NCBI GenBank assembly: GCA_022264855.1
Contig: JABYQU010000066.1
Coordinates: 1 to 64,000, forward strand
Origin: Lenzites betulinus
Taxonomy: Eukaryota; Basidiomycota; Agaricomycetes; Polyporales; Polyporaceae
Direction: 5' to 3'
Length of the DNA: 64,000 nucleotides
Notes under the pieces: generated by a model
The model's input: only the letters and a program-made list of their open reading frames with translations
What the model was told of the DNA's origin: nothing
Database searches by the model: none
Position numbers and translations under genes: made by a program
Shown here: one piece after another, positions 34,448-47,837 of the stretch
Position numbering within the stretch: the first letter of the stretch is position 1
Layout: each line of letters starts with the position of its first letter

Positions 34448-37400
34448 ATGGTACAAAGCTACCTTCGCCACGGGCCTACAGAGGTAAGCGCAGCGCATAT
34501 AGTGCATTTGTGCCCGTCTGACACAGTACGCAGGCGTTTGGCATTGTCTGTAGCTCCTCCTCCAATTCTCACTATGACGGCAAATTGGCCTATGTCCCCG
34601 CCCTGGAAGATGTGTTGGTCTGGGACGTGAAGAGAGGTCAAATGGTGTGCCTCAATGTTACTTCTGTGACCGCACATGCTCAAGTTCTGGTAGCTTTCAA
34701 TGTGGCACGAAACCGGACACCGGGCAGAGGTGACTTGCATTCTGCGCTCTCCTCAGAAGGATGTGTTTGCGGTCGGCTACGCAGACGGATCAATACGTCT
34801 ATGGAGTGCATCGTCTAACTCTGTCATTGCAACATTCAACGGCCACAAGAAATCTGTTACCGCGCTCGCGTTTGACGAGTCAGGTACACGGCTAGCGTCA
34901 GGCTCCCAAGACACAGACCTCATCTTGTGGGATGTCGTAGGAGAAGCAGGTCTCTACCGGTATGAGCCCCCATCCACCTTGAGTGAATCCCAGCCTCATG
35001 ATACCGCCAATTAGTTTGCGCGGCCACCGAGACCAAATAACTGCTATCCGTTTCGTCCGCCCCTTAGCCGAATCGGCACCATCCAGCTCAACCGGCACGG
35101 CACCGGGCTTTCTGCTAACTACGTCCAAGGACACCTTCCTCAAAGTATGGGACCTGCAAACCCAGCACTGTATTCAGACTGTCGTCGCGCACAGATCGGA
35201 GGTATGGACCATGGACCTCAACCCCGAGCAGGACCTTGTCTTCACCGGGAGCGGTGAGGGCGAGTTGAAGGCTTGGAAAATTGACCACGAAGCGCTGGCT
35301 CAGGGTCTGCGGGAGACGGACACCGGTGGGGTACGCTCAAACTGTATACTTGTCTCCTGGCGTGTGCTGATTCTCGACGCTCGTCAGGTCACAAAATTCG
35401 TACACCCAGCATCGGCCCTTCCCTTAGCTTCTTCCCATCGTGTTGCCCAAATCAGCTTCCACCCCCACAAGCCGTACCTCGCCGTTCAGTCCCATGACAA
35501 GTCCGTGGAAGTCTTCCGGATACGAACCGAGGATGAAGTGAAAAAGAAGCAGGCCCGCCGTCGCCGACGTGCAAAAGAGAAGGAGCTCGAGAAGAAGAAC
35601 AAGAAGAAGGGTGAGGATGCTCCTGCAGACGTCCACAACGAAGCAGAACAGGACGAGAAGGATGTCGAGCTTGCGGACCTCTTCACGCCCTATCTCATCG
35701 TGCGCGCGAGCGGGAAGGTCAGGTCGTTCGGCTTTGGCGACGAGGAAGCCGGAGGGAAAGGAAACGCACAGCTGTTCGTGGCCTTGGCAAATAACGCGCT
35801 CGAGGTCTACAACATCCCGCCTCCTGCAAAGACAAAGGACACGCCTCCAGAAGCAACTAGGCTATTCTCTGTCGATTTGCCTGGGCACCGAACGGACGTT
35901 CGTACGCTGTGTCTCAGCTCAGATGATGCGCTCCTTGCGTCCGCATCTAACGGTTAGTTAAATCGCTCGCGCTATGCACTGCATATGTGCTAAACCTCAT
36001 CCAGGCTCTCTCAAAATCTGGAATATGAAGACCACTGCGTGCATACGTACAATGGACTGCGGGTACGCAATCTGCAGCACCTTCCTTCCTGGAGACCGGC
36101 AGATTGCAGTGGGCACGAAGTCGGGCGAGATCCTCATTTATGACATTGCCTCATCTTCGCTGGTGGACACAGTCCAGGCGCATACAGCGACTGTGTGGTC
36201 CATCCACGTCCGACCTGATGAACAAGGACTTGTAAGCGGTAGCGCGGACAAGGATGTCAAGTTCTGGGAGTTCGAGAAGAAGCCTGCAAACGGGGATAAC
36301 GTACGCGGTCATTCATTGTCAGTTCTGCTCCCGATGTGCTGACTCTTTATAGCCTCGGAGTACTAGTCTGCTAACGCTGGTGCATATACGGACACTGAAG
36401 ATGACGGATGATGTCCTCTCAGTGAGGTATAGCCCGAACGGCAAGCTCCTCGCGGTTGCACTGCTCGACTCGACCGTCAAAGTCTTCTACCAAGACACGC
36501 TCAAATTCTTCCTCTCTCTCTACGGACATAAGGTTTGCTGCTCGTCACCCGTCTCCGTGTGTCGATCGAGCTAACAAGCCTTTAGCTCCCCGTGCTCGCG
36601 ATGGACATCTCGGCAGACTCAAAGCTGATCGTGACGTGCTCTGCGGACAAGAACGTGAAGATTTGGGGGCTCGACTTCGGCGACTGCCACAAGTCGCTCT
36701 TCGCGCACGACGAGAGCGTGATGCAGGTCGCGTTCGAGCGCACGGACACGCGCGAGGGCGACGCGAAGGTCTCGCACTGCTTCTGGACCGTCGGCAAGGA
36801 CAAGATGGTCAAGTACTGGGACGGCGACAAGGTGCGTGCGCGTCAGCGCTGCTCGACACGCTGCACTCGCTGAAATGTACGTGCGTGGGTGGTAGTTTGA
36901 GAATATCCAGAAGCTCGAGGGCCACCACGGCGAGGTGTGGGCGCTCGCGGTCAGCCACCACGGCAAGTTCGTCGTCACCGGCTCGCACGACAAGTCCATC
37001 CGCGTCTGGGAGAAGCTCGACGAACCGGTAAGCTGTCCCATCCATGTCCCACATCCATCGTATCTCACCCACCCCCGTAGTTGTTCCTCGAAGAAGAGCG
37101 CGAACGCGAACTCGAGGCCCTCTACGAGACCGGCATCGCTGACGCGCTCAACCGCGCGGACGCCCCCATGGGTAGCGGCGCGGCCGACGCAGACCCCAAC
37201 GACGCCGCCGCCGCCTCCACCGGCGCCGAGGCGAGCGCCGTCACAAAGCAGACGACGGAGACGCTCATGGCCGGGGAGCGCATCATGGAAGCGCTCGAGC
37301 TCGCGGACGGCGAGCTCGCTGCGCAGCGCGAGTACCTCGAGGCGCGCGCGAAGGGCGGCCTCGCGGAGAGCGTTGCCCCGCCGCCGCGCCACCCCGTGCT

Positions 37401-37926
37401 CGCGGCGTACGATCTCGAGCCGGAGGGGTACGTGCTGCATGTGGTGGAGCGTGTGCCGGCGACGGCGTTGTACGATGCGTTGCTTGTCCTGCCGTTTGGC
37501 AAGGTTGTGAGCCTGATGGGGCACCTGAACGTCTGGGCGCAAAAGGTGCGTTCCCTTCTCCCTTCTCTCTATTTATCAAGAATGGAAACTGACCACTCCG
37601 CACGACAGGAGTGGAACATCGTGCTCACGTCGCGCATCATCTTCTTCCTGCTGAAGACGCACCACCACCAGATCGTCGCGAACCGCGTGATGCGCACCGC
37701 GCTCATACCGCTCCGGCGGCACTTGCGCGCGGGCCTGCGCCGCCAGAAGGACGCGCTCGGGTACAACCTTGCCGCGCTGCGCTTCCTGCAGCGCCAGACG
37801 GACGCGCGCCGTACCGCGGAATTCTTCGAGGCGGAGGCGGGGCGGGCGGAGGACGTCAGCGAGGAGGCGGTCCGCGCGCGCATCGCGGAGGGCAGGAAGC
37901 GCAAGCGCGTGAGCATCAAGGCGTGA
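34448..37926 (+). CDS. UTP12: SSU processome WD40 protein Utp12/Dip2
   Basis: The first exon is [12 protein letters not shown] (34448-34483). Two WD40 propellers follow, with blades such as [100 protein letters not shown] and [14 protein letters not shown] Lys/Arg/Glu-rich insertion (about 35545-35680) sits in the first half. The C-terminal Utp12 domain covers [60 protein letters not shown] and a basic tail. Utp12 is part of the UTP-B subcomplex that binds early pre-18S rRNA in the nucleolus. About ten introns of 50-60 bp are visible. The GC content and codon use rise sharply after 36600. Confidence 0.95.
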
Positions 37927-38108
37927 GCAGCGAGTGGAGGCAAAAAGTAGTGTATTCTACGCGGTAGTTTGTGGGTGTAGGGGATGGTACATCATCGCTA
38001 TCGATACAATGTCCATGCTACAGTGGTTGTATGCGTCCATACTGGTGAGAAGGCCCGTCCAGGGGCCGGCGTAATATTGTGAGAGAAGAGCACGGTGGTG
38101 CTGTGTTC

Positions 38109-39054
38109 CTAAACCTTCGGCCCCCACAGGTCCTCGAGCCTGAAAAAGAAAACACGTTAGCGAATCCAGCGATATGGTGGAGACAGAACAGCTCACCAGC
38201 CGCCTTCGGGATCGGTCGCTTGGCGCATCTGGACAGTAAGCAGACCCTGGTCGAGAGGCGCGATCGAAGTGAATGCCGCTTTAGTGAGGTCGACATGCTT
38301 GGAGCCCTTGGCGCAGCCTGCGCACGAGTCGACGACGCGAACGAAGATACACGACTTCGGAGTGTGACAGACTGGCGAGCATATCAACACAGAAGACCCA
38401 GGATGCTCTTACGACCGGACACTCACGCTCCATGAACTTGAAGCACTGCGGCTTGGACTCCCAGCCCACCAGAGTGAGCGCGGCGGCGAAGGACCCGTCG
38501 GTAGGGTGCCAGTCGGTGTTCGACCAACAGCTAGGGTTCAGCAGGTCGTGCCCGGTGTACCAGGTGATGATCACAGGCTCTGGCTTGCCGACACCCTTGA
38601 TTGTCTGAATGACTTTGCTGAGGCCGCCTGAGAGGACACCTGCGGCGCTGCTGATTTTCTTGGACGTCGGCTTCGCCACGGCTTTCGCAGGTGTCTTCTT
38701 CACCGCCTTCTTGACAGACTTTTTGTTCGCCTTGTGGTTCCCGGTGGCCTTCTTCGCGCGCGGGACCAAGACAGAGCCATCAGATTCGTCAGAGTCCTCA
38801 GGGTCGTCGTCAAGATCCGAGTCAGAGTCGGCCAGAGACGAGTACTTGTAGTCCATGTTGGTGGTGTTGACGGTCTGCCAGCCGTCACGAGGGTCAAAGA
38901 CGTAGTTGTCGCCCAGAGAATGGGGAGTAGTGTATCTCCTCTCCAGAGCCATGCGGTTGGCGTCAATCTCAGCTGCCGAGACCCCAGCCAGAGGGTGCAG
39001 GAGAGAAGCGGCGAGGAGGAAGGCCGCAGCGAGACGAGCGAAGCCGAACGACAT
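38109..39054 (-). CDS. Secreted double-psi beta-barrel (RlpA/barwin-like) protein
   Basis: The start at 39054 gives a signal peptide (LAAAFLLAASLLHPLAGVSA). An acidic tract follows (SDSDLDDDPEDSDESDGS), then a Lys/Ala-rich tract (KKSVKKAVKKTPAKAVAKP), then a double-psi barrel domain: ITWYTGHDLLNPSCWSNTDW, SFAAALTLVGWESKPQCFKF, CHTPKSCIFVRVVDSCAGC, KHVDLTKAAFTSIAPLDQG. The DSCAGC step and the trailing DLT-AF-I match RlpA-like/expansin-like domains. Three exons are needed; the last is very short (LEDLWGPKV). The barrel may bind cell-wall polysaccharide or act as an effector-type protein, but no catalytic pair is certain. The long charged linker is unusual for the family. Confidence 0.82.
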
Positions 39055-39480
39055 GGTGAACGAGAAAAGAGAGTAAAGACAGGCCGGCCTGGAGCGCTAG
39101 AGAGGGAGAAGAGAAGGAATACTACCACGAGAGGGCTGTTGAGCCGGCTGGTGCAGCGAGAGTCAGAGTGCGAGTGAGAGGATGAGGAGGAAGAGAGAAC
39201 GAACCCGCGTTGGTTCTTTGGCGGGCAACGCGTTCGGTCACACGCACGTGCCGCAGATCTCCTCGGCTTAGCCTCGGCGTGTGCTTGGCAAACGCCGAAA
39301 GCAGTGCTGTATGACTGCATTGAAATTGGTAATGCAAATAGATCTGGATCTATCGCGCAATACTCGGCAAGCGCCCGTTATATACAGCCGGCCTGCCCAA
39401 AACCACCAGGTCTTCAAAATGGCGCCCACGCTCTTTCTGTCTGCTCCCTCAGACACCTCAGCTCCAGCAGATCATCCGGA

Positions 39481-41285
<1,805 letters not shown>

Positions 41286-41527
41286 GCGGAATGGTGACTG
41301 GTATTTGCTTTGCGGTCTTGCATAGAGTCAAAGAGATAGAGCGTGTGTAAACAAGATGCGTAGAATACAGTGTTTGTGGCAGGCACTCCTGTGTTTGCTG
41401 CAGCTCCCATGTTCAGCCCGTCGGCACCTGTGTTGCATGTCAATCCTTCGAGAGCCCGTCAATCCTTCGAGAGCCCGTACAGACTCGCCTCTAGCGTTAT
41501 GACACCAGTTCAAGACATCAACCCATC

Positions 41528-43027
41528 CTACTTTTTCCCGCTGTACAGCTGCAAAAACGCAACCTTGTCCTCCCAGCCCAGCCCCACGCGCTTCACACGC
41601 CCGATCTGCGCAATCAGCGCCGCGCAGCACTCTGCGAGCGGGTCCGCGTATGCGCCCCCCGCGAGGAACTCGCTCAGGAGGAACGCGCCCGAGCTCGGCG
41701 CCTCCGACGGCGCTAGCAGCCGTATTGAGAGCGGCAGCGGCGCGAGCGCGCTGGCGAGCGCGAACGCGTGCGGGAGCGGGTTGAGAGCGCGCGAGGGGAG
41801 TGAATGTGAAAGCGTCGGCGCGTAGGCTGTGGGCGGGTCGTACCTGATTGATACATCCCCGCGTCAGTATCCGTGCAAGAGGGGGGACGGGGAGGGGGAG
41901 ATGGAGATGAGGCTCACCGAACACACATGACGAAGACCTTGTACCGCATAACGGGGAGGCGCACGTCGCCGAACACCTCCGCGAAGCGCAGCAGCGCGCG
42001 CCCGTTGCTCGTCGTGCACTCGGGAAACACGACGACGGGCCTGTCCGCCGCGCTCCGGATCGCCTCGAGGCTCTGCGGGGGCATCGTGCAGTCCGCGGCG
42101 GCGATGGGGAGGCGCCCGGTGGCCGCGATCATGGAGAGCAGCGAGACGCGGCGGAAGCCCACGATGGCGATGCGTGCGGTTGGGGTGCGCGCGGCGGGAG
42201 AGGAAATTGCGGCGGAGCCGGTACCCGTGCGTCGGCCAGGTGTGCGGGAGATGGGGGACGAGGCTACTGTGGGTGCAGCGGGAAGGTCGAGTGTCTCGCT
42301 CACAGGGAGGACGAAAATCGGGTTGAACCTAGAGACATACGAAGCCGTGTTTGAGGATGGCGCGGGAAATGAGGGGGACGGGCGTACCGGAATGCGAGCC
42401 AGAGGACTTCGATCCAGGACGCCCAGTTTGACACGATGAGGTCGCCTGCGCGCAGGCTCCACTTTTCTGGTGCTGGCGATGTCCGTCTGGCAGCACCATG
42501 TTAAGTTCTGTCGGACAGAAATATACAGTACGAATGTTTGACTTACCCGCGTTTCCGCTGGACCACCTCGACGGGTATCCAGTACACTCCTGTGAGCAGC
42601 AGAGCAAGGCGAGAAAGGAAGGCGGTGAAGATGAAGGTCACAGCTCTATGTAGTGGTGGTACTGGGGTCTGAATCCTGTTTCTGTGAGAAGGTCATAAAA
42701 CAATCCCGGCCAAACTGCACTCACGAGGATCAAACAAAGACCCTGCACGAGTACAGCATAGACGAGCGCAAGCCCTAGTAGCAGGACAGTCTTGACCAGC
42801 CCAAGCACGTATCCCAGCGGGGATATGACGGTCGCGAGAACCTCTGAGCCAGAGGGAGGTACCGGCCGGAGGAAAGGCTACAAAGGCATGAGGAAAGCTC
42901 CAGCAAGGTATTGGCAGTATGCATACCTGGATGCCCGTACCTGGGTCCTATGCATCCAGTTAGTACCAGTCAATTCTAAGTATATCATAAACTAGATACG
43001 CACCCTGAATGCCGAAAACTTCTCCAT
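41528..43027 (-). CDS. LOA1-like lysophosphatidic acid acyltransferase
   Basis: From the ATG at 43027: MEKFSAFR, a short exon, then a membrane segment (LGYVLGLVKTVLLLGLALVY), VTFIFTAFLSRLALLLTGVY, GDLIVSNWASWIEVLWLAFR, FNPIFVLPVSE, ARIAIVGFRRVSLLSMIAAT, RPVVVFPECTTSNGRALLRF, VMRYKVFVMCVRYDPPTAY and the C-terminus VKRVGLGWEDKVAFLQLYSG. FPECTTSNGR corresponds to the PEGT-type acyltransferase block, and SNWASWIEVLW occupies the position of the HX4D block, as in Loa1/Vps66. The enzyme would acylate lysophosphatidic acid at the ER or lipid droplets. Cys replaces the usual Gly in the PEGT-type block. Head-to-head with the TVP38-like gene, about 450 bp apart. Confidence 0.8.
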
Positions 43028-43475
43028 GTGCGTAGTCCTGGTCAAAGGGTAACCGCGACGTTCACCAGTACTGGCAGTGGCACCGTAGTAGCGCTCTGCA
43101 ATGGGCGTCTACTGTTCCCGAAACGCGTCGATATGGGCGTCTAGCGGAACACGACACGCGAGCATGCCGCCGCAGTGCTCCGAAGCCGGAACACTGACGT
43201 CTGCTTCCACCATATCTCCGAGCTGCACTCAACACTGCTGCATCCATAACACAACACTTTCACGAGAGAGGATAACCCGACGCTCGGGCTTCTACGGCAA
43301 GCCTGGTCTCATAGCTCAGCCTCGTTGCTGTGGCAGTGTCGGAGTACGTCGTCCGACCACGACTCGGACTGCGGAGGCATCGCAGCTTCGGACTACTCTC
43401 TAGCGGAACCGTTCTCTGAACTGCTCGTCACCATCCCACAATATCACCTCTTGCACCCGCGCGGTGTTTACAGAC

Positions 43476-44712
43476 ATGGCTGCGGACGAAGATAGAGGCC
43501 GGGTTGGAATCGCCTTCACGCAAGTGAAACTGCTTGGTCGGTCTACTTTGCAGCGGTACAGGAGGCTCAACACGTCCCATAAAGTATGTCGTTTCCCTCG
43601 CATGCGTTATCTGCCTCAAGAGTAAACAGCATCCTCAATAGTTATTCGTATGGGGCACGTTCTTCCTCTACGCATCTCTCGGCTTCACAATCCTTTATAT
43701 TGGGCCGGACCGGATCGGCCAAGCCATGTACAACTTAGCTCAGAAGATCAGCCATTATCCCTTTGGGTGGCTGATCCTCTTTGGGCTGTTTTGTGAGTGG
43801 AACAGTACCTCGCATCCGCTTGAGAAATCGCCTCAATATCACTTCGTCACAGTCGTGGTGTCATGCCCCCCAGCTGTGGGACATACCACTCTAATCACCT
43901 TGTGCGGATATGCGTACGGCATGAAGGGTTTCCCTATCGCTGCCGGAGGGTCCTTGCTCGGTTCTGCATTTGCGTTCGTCGTTCTGCGCTTCCTGTTTAG
44001 CAGGAGACTGCAGAAATGGTCTCAGAGCAACGAGAAGTGGCAAGCACTGGAGACGGTGATAGTATGCTATTCTCATTGCATCCCACGGGGCGCTATTGAC
44101 ACCGTATTACTGTCCGTAGGCTACCAAGGGTCTTCCCTTGATCGTGCTCATCCGTGCTTCGCCGTTCCCTCCATGGGTGTATTCTAACACACTCTTTGCT
44201 GTAGGTTAATCCCGCATAACAAGGAACGCATCACTGACGTTGTGTTAATAGTCTATTCAATCTGTGGCATTCTGGCAATTCTTCATGGCCACCTTTGTGG
44301 TCTTCCCGAAGGTCGCCATCTTCGTGCTTGTCGGCTCGCGCCTTGCCTCTCTTTCAGACGGCGAGCAGCGGTCGCACATGGATACCAGTGGGTTCACCGC
44401 TTTATTTCCATACCTCAGCTCACACGTACCTTAATCAGCAACCAAGATTCTGAACATCTCGATCTCCGTTGGAGGTATTTTGATTACTGCTCTTGCAAGC
44501 TGGTGCGTCCTCTTTACGACGGTGCGAAACACGATTTAACACCACGTAGGGTCATCTACCGCTCTATGCGCAAGGAAATCTTGCATTTGCAGGGCGTGCC
44601 TCCGGAGATAGACGAGCTCGCAGCAGAGGCTCTCGAAGAGGCTGAAGAAGGCGCCCCGCTGCTCGGTCCTCACCGCGAGTCCAGAGACAGGTACGATGGT
44701 TCATCTGCTTGA
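43476..44712 (+). CDS. TVP38/TMEM64-like membrane protein (VTT domain)
   Basis: Starts MAADEDRGRVGIAFTQVKLL. Hydrophobic helices include FVWGTFFLYASLGFTILYIG and FGWLILFGLFFVVSCPPAVG. The conserved VTT/SNARE-associated Golgi block is HTTLITLCGYAYGMKGFPIA, GGSLLGSAFAFVVLRFLFSR, TKGLPLIVLIRASPFPPWVY, SIQSVAFWQFFMATFVVFPK and VAIFVLVGSRLASLSDG. A further helix (SISVGGILITALASWVIY) and a cytosolic acidic tail end the protein (GAPLLGPHRESRDRYDGSSA). Tvp38-type proteins lie in Golgi vesicle membranes, and VTT proteins are linked to lipid scrambling. Introns of about 50-60 bp separate each block. Confidence 0.88.
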
Positions 44713-44875
44713 ACCGTATGTGCCGCGCTGGAACATAATGATACACGCCGTGTGGGGTATATACAGCCTGGTAGATATATAGTAGTGATGATCCTTGGGA
44801 CACTGCGTCTAGTCGTTAGACCCGGAACGGAATTCCATATAATGCAAAAGACAAACCACATAGAACGAGAAGAAA

Positions 44876-46208
44876 CTAGTAGTAATGCAAGAACAGCAGC
44901 GACAGACTGGCGCCGATGAGGAATAACAAGATCCACTTCCGCCCATCCTTCGCCCTGCGGCGCGCCTCCTTGAGCTGCTCGTTGCCCTTCTCGACCGTCG
45001 CTGCAGTCGCGATCGCGTCCTCGTACAGCTGCTCCGTCTGCTCCGTCTGCTTCGTGAGGTGCGCGACGAGCTCCATCTGCAGCGCGCTGATTTCCACAAT
45101 GCGCGCCTCCGCCTGCTGCACCGATGCGAGCGTGTCCTGCACCGACTGCAGGATGTTCGCGTTCTCCTCCTCAAACTGCTGGATCTGTGATGCGGAAAGC
45201 TCGAGCTCCTCCTCGTCCGTCTCGGACGCCCAGTCGTCCCGCACGGACGCGGACCCCTTCAGTGTCGAGGTGGACTGCGACGGGTCGAAGGGGGATGCTG
45301 TCGAGGACGGGCCGCCGATGCTTGCCGCGAAGCTGGAGGCGAGGTTGGACGCGCCGCCCAGCCAGCTTCCACTCGCGGTCGACTCCGCCGGTGAAGGGAG
45401 GGCGTCGGTCGTCCCGAGGAACATGGCCTCCCGCGCTGCTCCAGAGCCGAGGGTCCGCGACCGCTCGAGTTGGCGCTTCATTCGTTCCTCCTGCATGTCT
45501 CGTAGGAACTGGCTGGCTTCGGTTAGGCGTCGGCTTAGGTACCATGTAATGCCAGAATGGTGTGCTGCGACGAAGTCGGAGGTGGCCGTAGACTCATCTT
45601 GTCTGAGGCGTGATGGGAGGAGGCGGGTAAGAGGGTTCTGTTGGCTGGCTGCGAGCTCTGTACGCTCTAATGGGGTGGAGACGGCAAGGTCAGCGTGATG
45701 CATACAAATATGAGGGATAGTACATACTTTTCTCCAACTCTTCGAGCTGCGCAACGCGGTCTTTACATCGCGAGAGAATGACCCGGGCCTGCAGGTCTAT
45801 TTGGTCCCGCTCCTCGTTCGAGAGGTTGCGTACGTCGCTCCATGATTGGTTTTCGCCGGTTATGTCTATGGTACGACTCGTCGGGCGCAACATTGGTGGA
45901 CTCCGAGCGTCGACGTTAAGGTACGCTTTACGCACGGCGACCAGCATGCGCGCGAGGGTGCCAATGTGGTTGAGCTACGACCAAATGCCAATATGTGAAC
46001 CCCTGGCAGGCAGTATGGCAGTCGTGTGTCTACTTACGACGACGTATGCCTCCTTCACATACTCCTTGTTCAAGGCCTCCATCCTCTCGCTCTCCGGGGT
46101 AGCGCGCTTCGAAGGTCTGGAAAGCTTACGCCGTTTGGCTTCTGGTACGCCTCTCTCCTTCTCCCGCACAATCTCGCGGAACTCTGACGTTCGTGCAATA
46201 GCAGGCAT
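44876..46208 (-). CDS. UFE1: ER t-SNARE Ufe1/syntaxin-18
   Basis: Starts MPAIARTSEFREIVREKERG at 46208, the syntaxin-18 N-terminal signature, with VPEAKRRKL and NKEYVKEAYVVLNHI next. The central part contains DIQARV-type helices and a Ser/Ala-rich linker. The SNARE helix is near the C-terminus (FEEENANILQSVQDTLASVQ, QAEARIVEISALQMELVAHL, EQLYEDAIATAATVEKGNEQ). A final hydrophobic anchor (WILLFLIGASLSLLFLHYY) follows. Ufe1 is the ER Q-SNARE for Golgi-to-ER retrograde vesicles and ER membrane fusion. Three exons are visible. The Gln in the zero layer lies in SVQDTLASVQ or TLASVQQAE; I could not fix which. Confidence 0.9.
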
Positions 46209-46414
46209 ACTTAAATGAGGTCCGAGGGGAAAGAAACAAGCTGAAAGAGGTGCACCAGGAAGAATGTGTTCTGTGGGCAGGGCGAGCACTCCCAGAGACA
46301 GACGCCGACATACACGATTCAGCCGATCTCGATTGCAACGCCACGTGGGGAGCGCGCGGGCGAGTATAAAAACAGGCGCGCGACGTTGTTTTGCACCAAA
46401 TGCGACCACAAGGA

Positions 46415-46504
46415 CATGTCCTACGCCTCTCCAAGCGACCCCATCGCGGACGAGGCCCATCTGCTGTGGAAGATTGTGACGTCCTTGTTTGAGGCGGATG
46501 GCGT
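46415..46504 (+). CDS. Possible first exon of a small hypothetical gene
   Basis: An ATG at 46415 opens MSYASPSDPIADEAHLLWKI followed by VTSLFEADG and a good donor site (GTGCGT). It faces UFE1 head-to-head. Further downstream, GSQYISLHHTVELAISSRHG reads well but I could not join it in frame. The coding signal stops before the minisatellite, so the gene may be broken or non-coding. Confidence 0.25.
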
Positions 46505-46740
46505 GCGTTCTAACGCTGCTTGCCATAGTTTGTGACCTACATCTTTCGACTACCTGCGCTCGTGTCTCGGCTCGCAATACATCTCTCTTCACCATACTGT
46601 CGAACTTGCGATCTCGTCCCGCCATGGCATGGTGAGTGCGTGTGATAGTGTGTAAGAAGTGGAAGAACGCCCGCTCTGCAGACGGCGAGCTCGGATCGCA
46701 TGCGCAGTATTATTTTCCAGGCCACGGCTCGGAGGAGCGA

Positions 46741-46948
46741 CCGACAGCAACTGGCAGTGACCGACAGCAACTGGCAGTGACCGACAGCAACTGGCAGTGA
46801 CCGACAGCAACTGGCAGTGACCGACAGCAACTGGCAGTGACCGACAGCAACTGGCAGTGACCGACAGCAACTGGCAGTGACCGACAGCAACTGGCAGTGA
46901 CCGACAGCAACTGGCAGTGACCGACAGCAACTGGCAGTGACCGACAGC
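46741..46948. repeat. Perfect 20-bp minisatellite
   Basis: The unit CCGACAGCAACTGGCAGTGA occurs ten times in tandem without a single mismatch (46741-46940), followed by the partial unit CCGACAGC. Because 20 is not a multiple of 3, each minus-strand frame shows the same 20-residue cycle; these are not genes. Confidence 0.97.
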
Positions 46949-47837
46949 TATCACGCACAGAATCGACCTGGTGTTAATCCATTCGTATTAGCTATGGCTT
47001 CGTGCCGGTGAGTAGGCACAAACTGAGATCTTTCGGCGGTACCCACAAATCTAGCTGACCCTACCCGGTCAGGTCGTGTCGCTATGCGATTACCAAAATA
47101 TCCTCGTCGGGCCTCCTCTCAACTAAGCATATGAAATCCGTTATTTTTATTCAGAGCTCGCATGCGCATTCGACACATACACGGCGACGTTCACGGGCGC
47201 AGGTCGCCATTCATACATTCAACTCGGACGATCCTATGACAGGCTGCGAATCATGATTTTTTAGTCGTTCATACCTGACCAGGTTGAAGACTGTTCAAGA
47301 CCCCTTGCTCGCAATTTCAAAGACATCTACGATGCACCGCACCGTCGCTTCGACGCATGAGTAGCACTCTGTGGCACTGCACATCGATGCCTGATCCCAT
47401 CTCGGGATTACATACCGCGACGCCCACAATTGACCGCGGTTCGCAAGGGTTCGCAATTGCTGATCCGCTTCCCCAACCTTCGACGCAGCTAGGAAGCTTT
47501 CTGTGGCGTCAAGGGCCATGCATGGGTGGTTCCGTCTCTATGCGCAAGTGAGGGCCCCGGATGGATACCATGCGACGGAGGGGCGCTGACCCGCACACCA
47601 CGTAAATCTCCCATCGCGTTTGAGCTGATTCCGTACCTCTAGCACCGCCCTGTCCACGGAGCTCGTGAATGCCATGAAGCCTAGTGCATGCCCTAGCAGC
47701 ATATTGTGGCTCCTTGCTGGGTGTATCGCGGCAGACTTCGTCGATGTCGTGGAATCACAGCCGACAGAGCTTCATATAAATGCGATGATTAACGGACACG
47801 CCAACCATACGAGGTACTGCTCTCCGCTGTTGAAGAA
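46949..47837. other. Gene-free interval after the minisatellite
   Basis: About 890 bp with no ORF of recognisable content on either strand. It includes the upstream region of the first DUF6533 gene. Confidence 0.4.

Noticed and set aside
36619..37542. 307-codon minus-strand ORF
   Set aside because: It is antisense to the GC-rich C-terminal exons of UTP12 and has no protein-like motifs.
41328..41924. 198-codon minus-strand ORF over the LOA1-like gene
   Set aside because: The neighbouring frame carries the conserved LOA1 C-terminus (GLGWEDKVAFLQLYSG), so this ORF is a shadow.
46741..46948. Possible CRISPR array
   Set aside because: The units are directly adjacent with no unique spacers, and the genome is fungal.
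46537..46958. Three minus-strand ORFs with a cyclic 20-residue pattern
   Set aside because: They simply translate the 20-bp tandem repeat in three frames.
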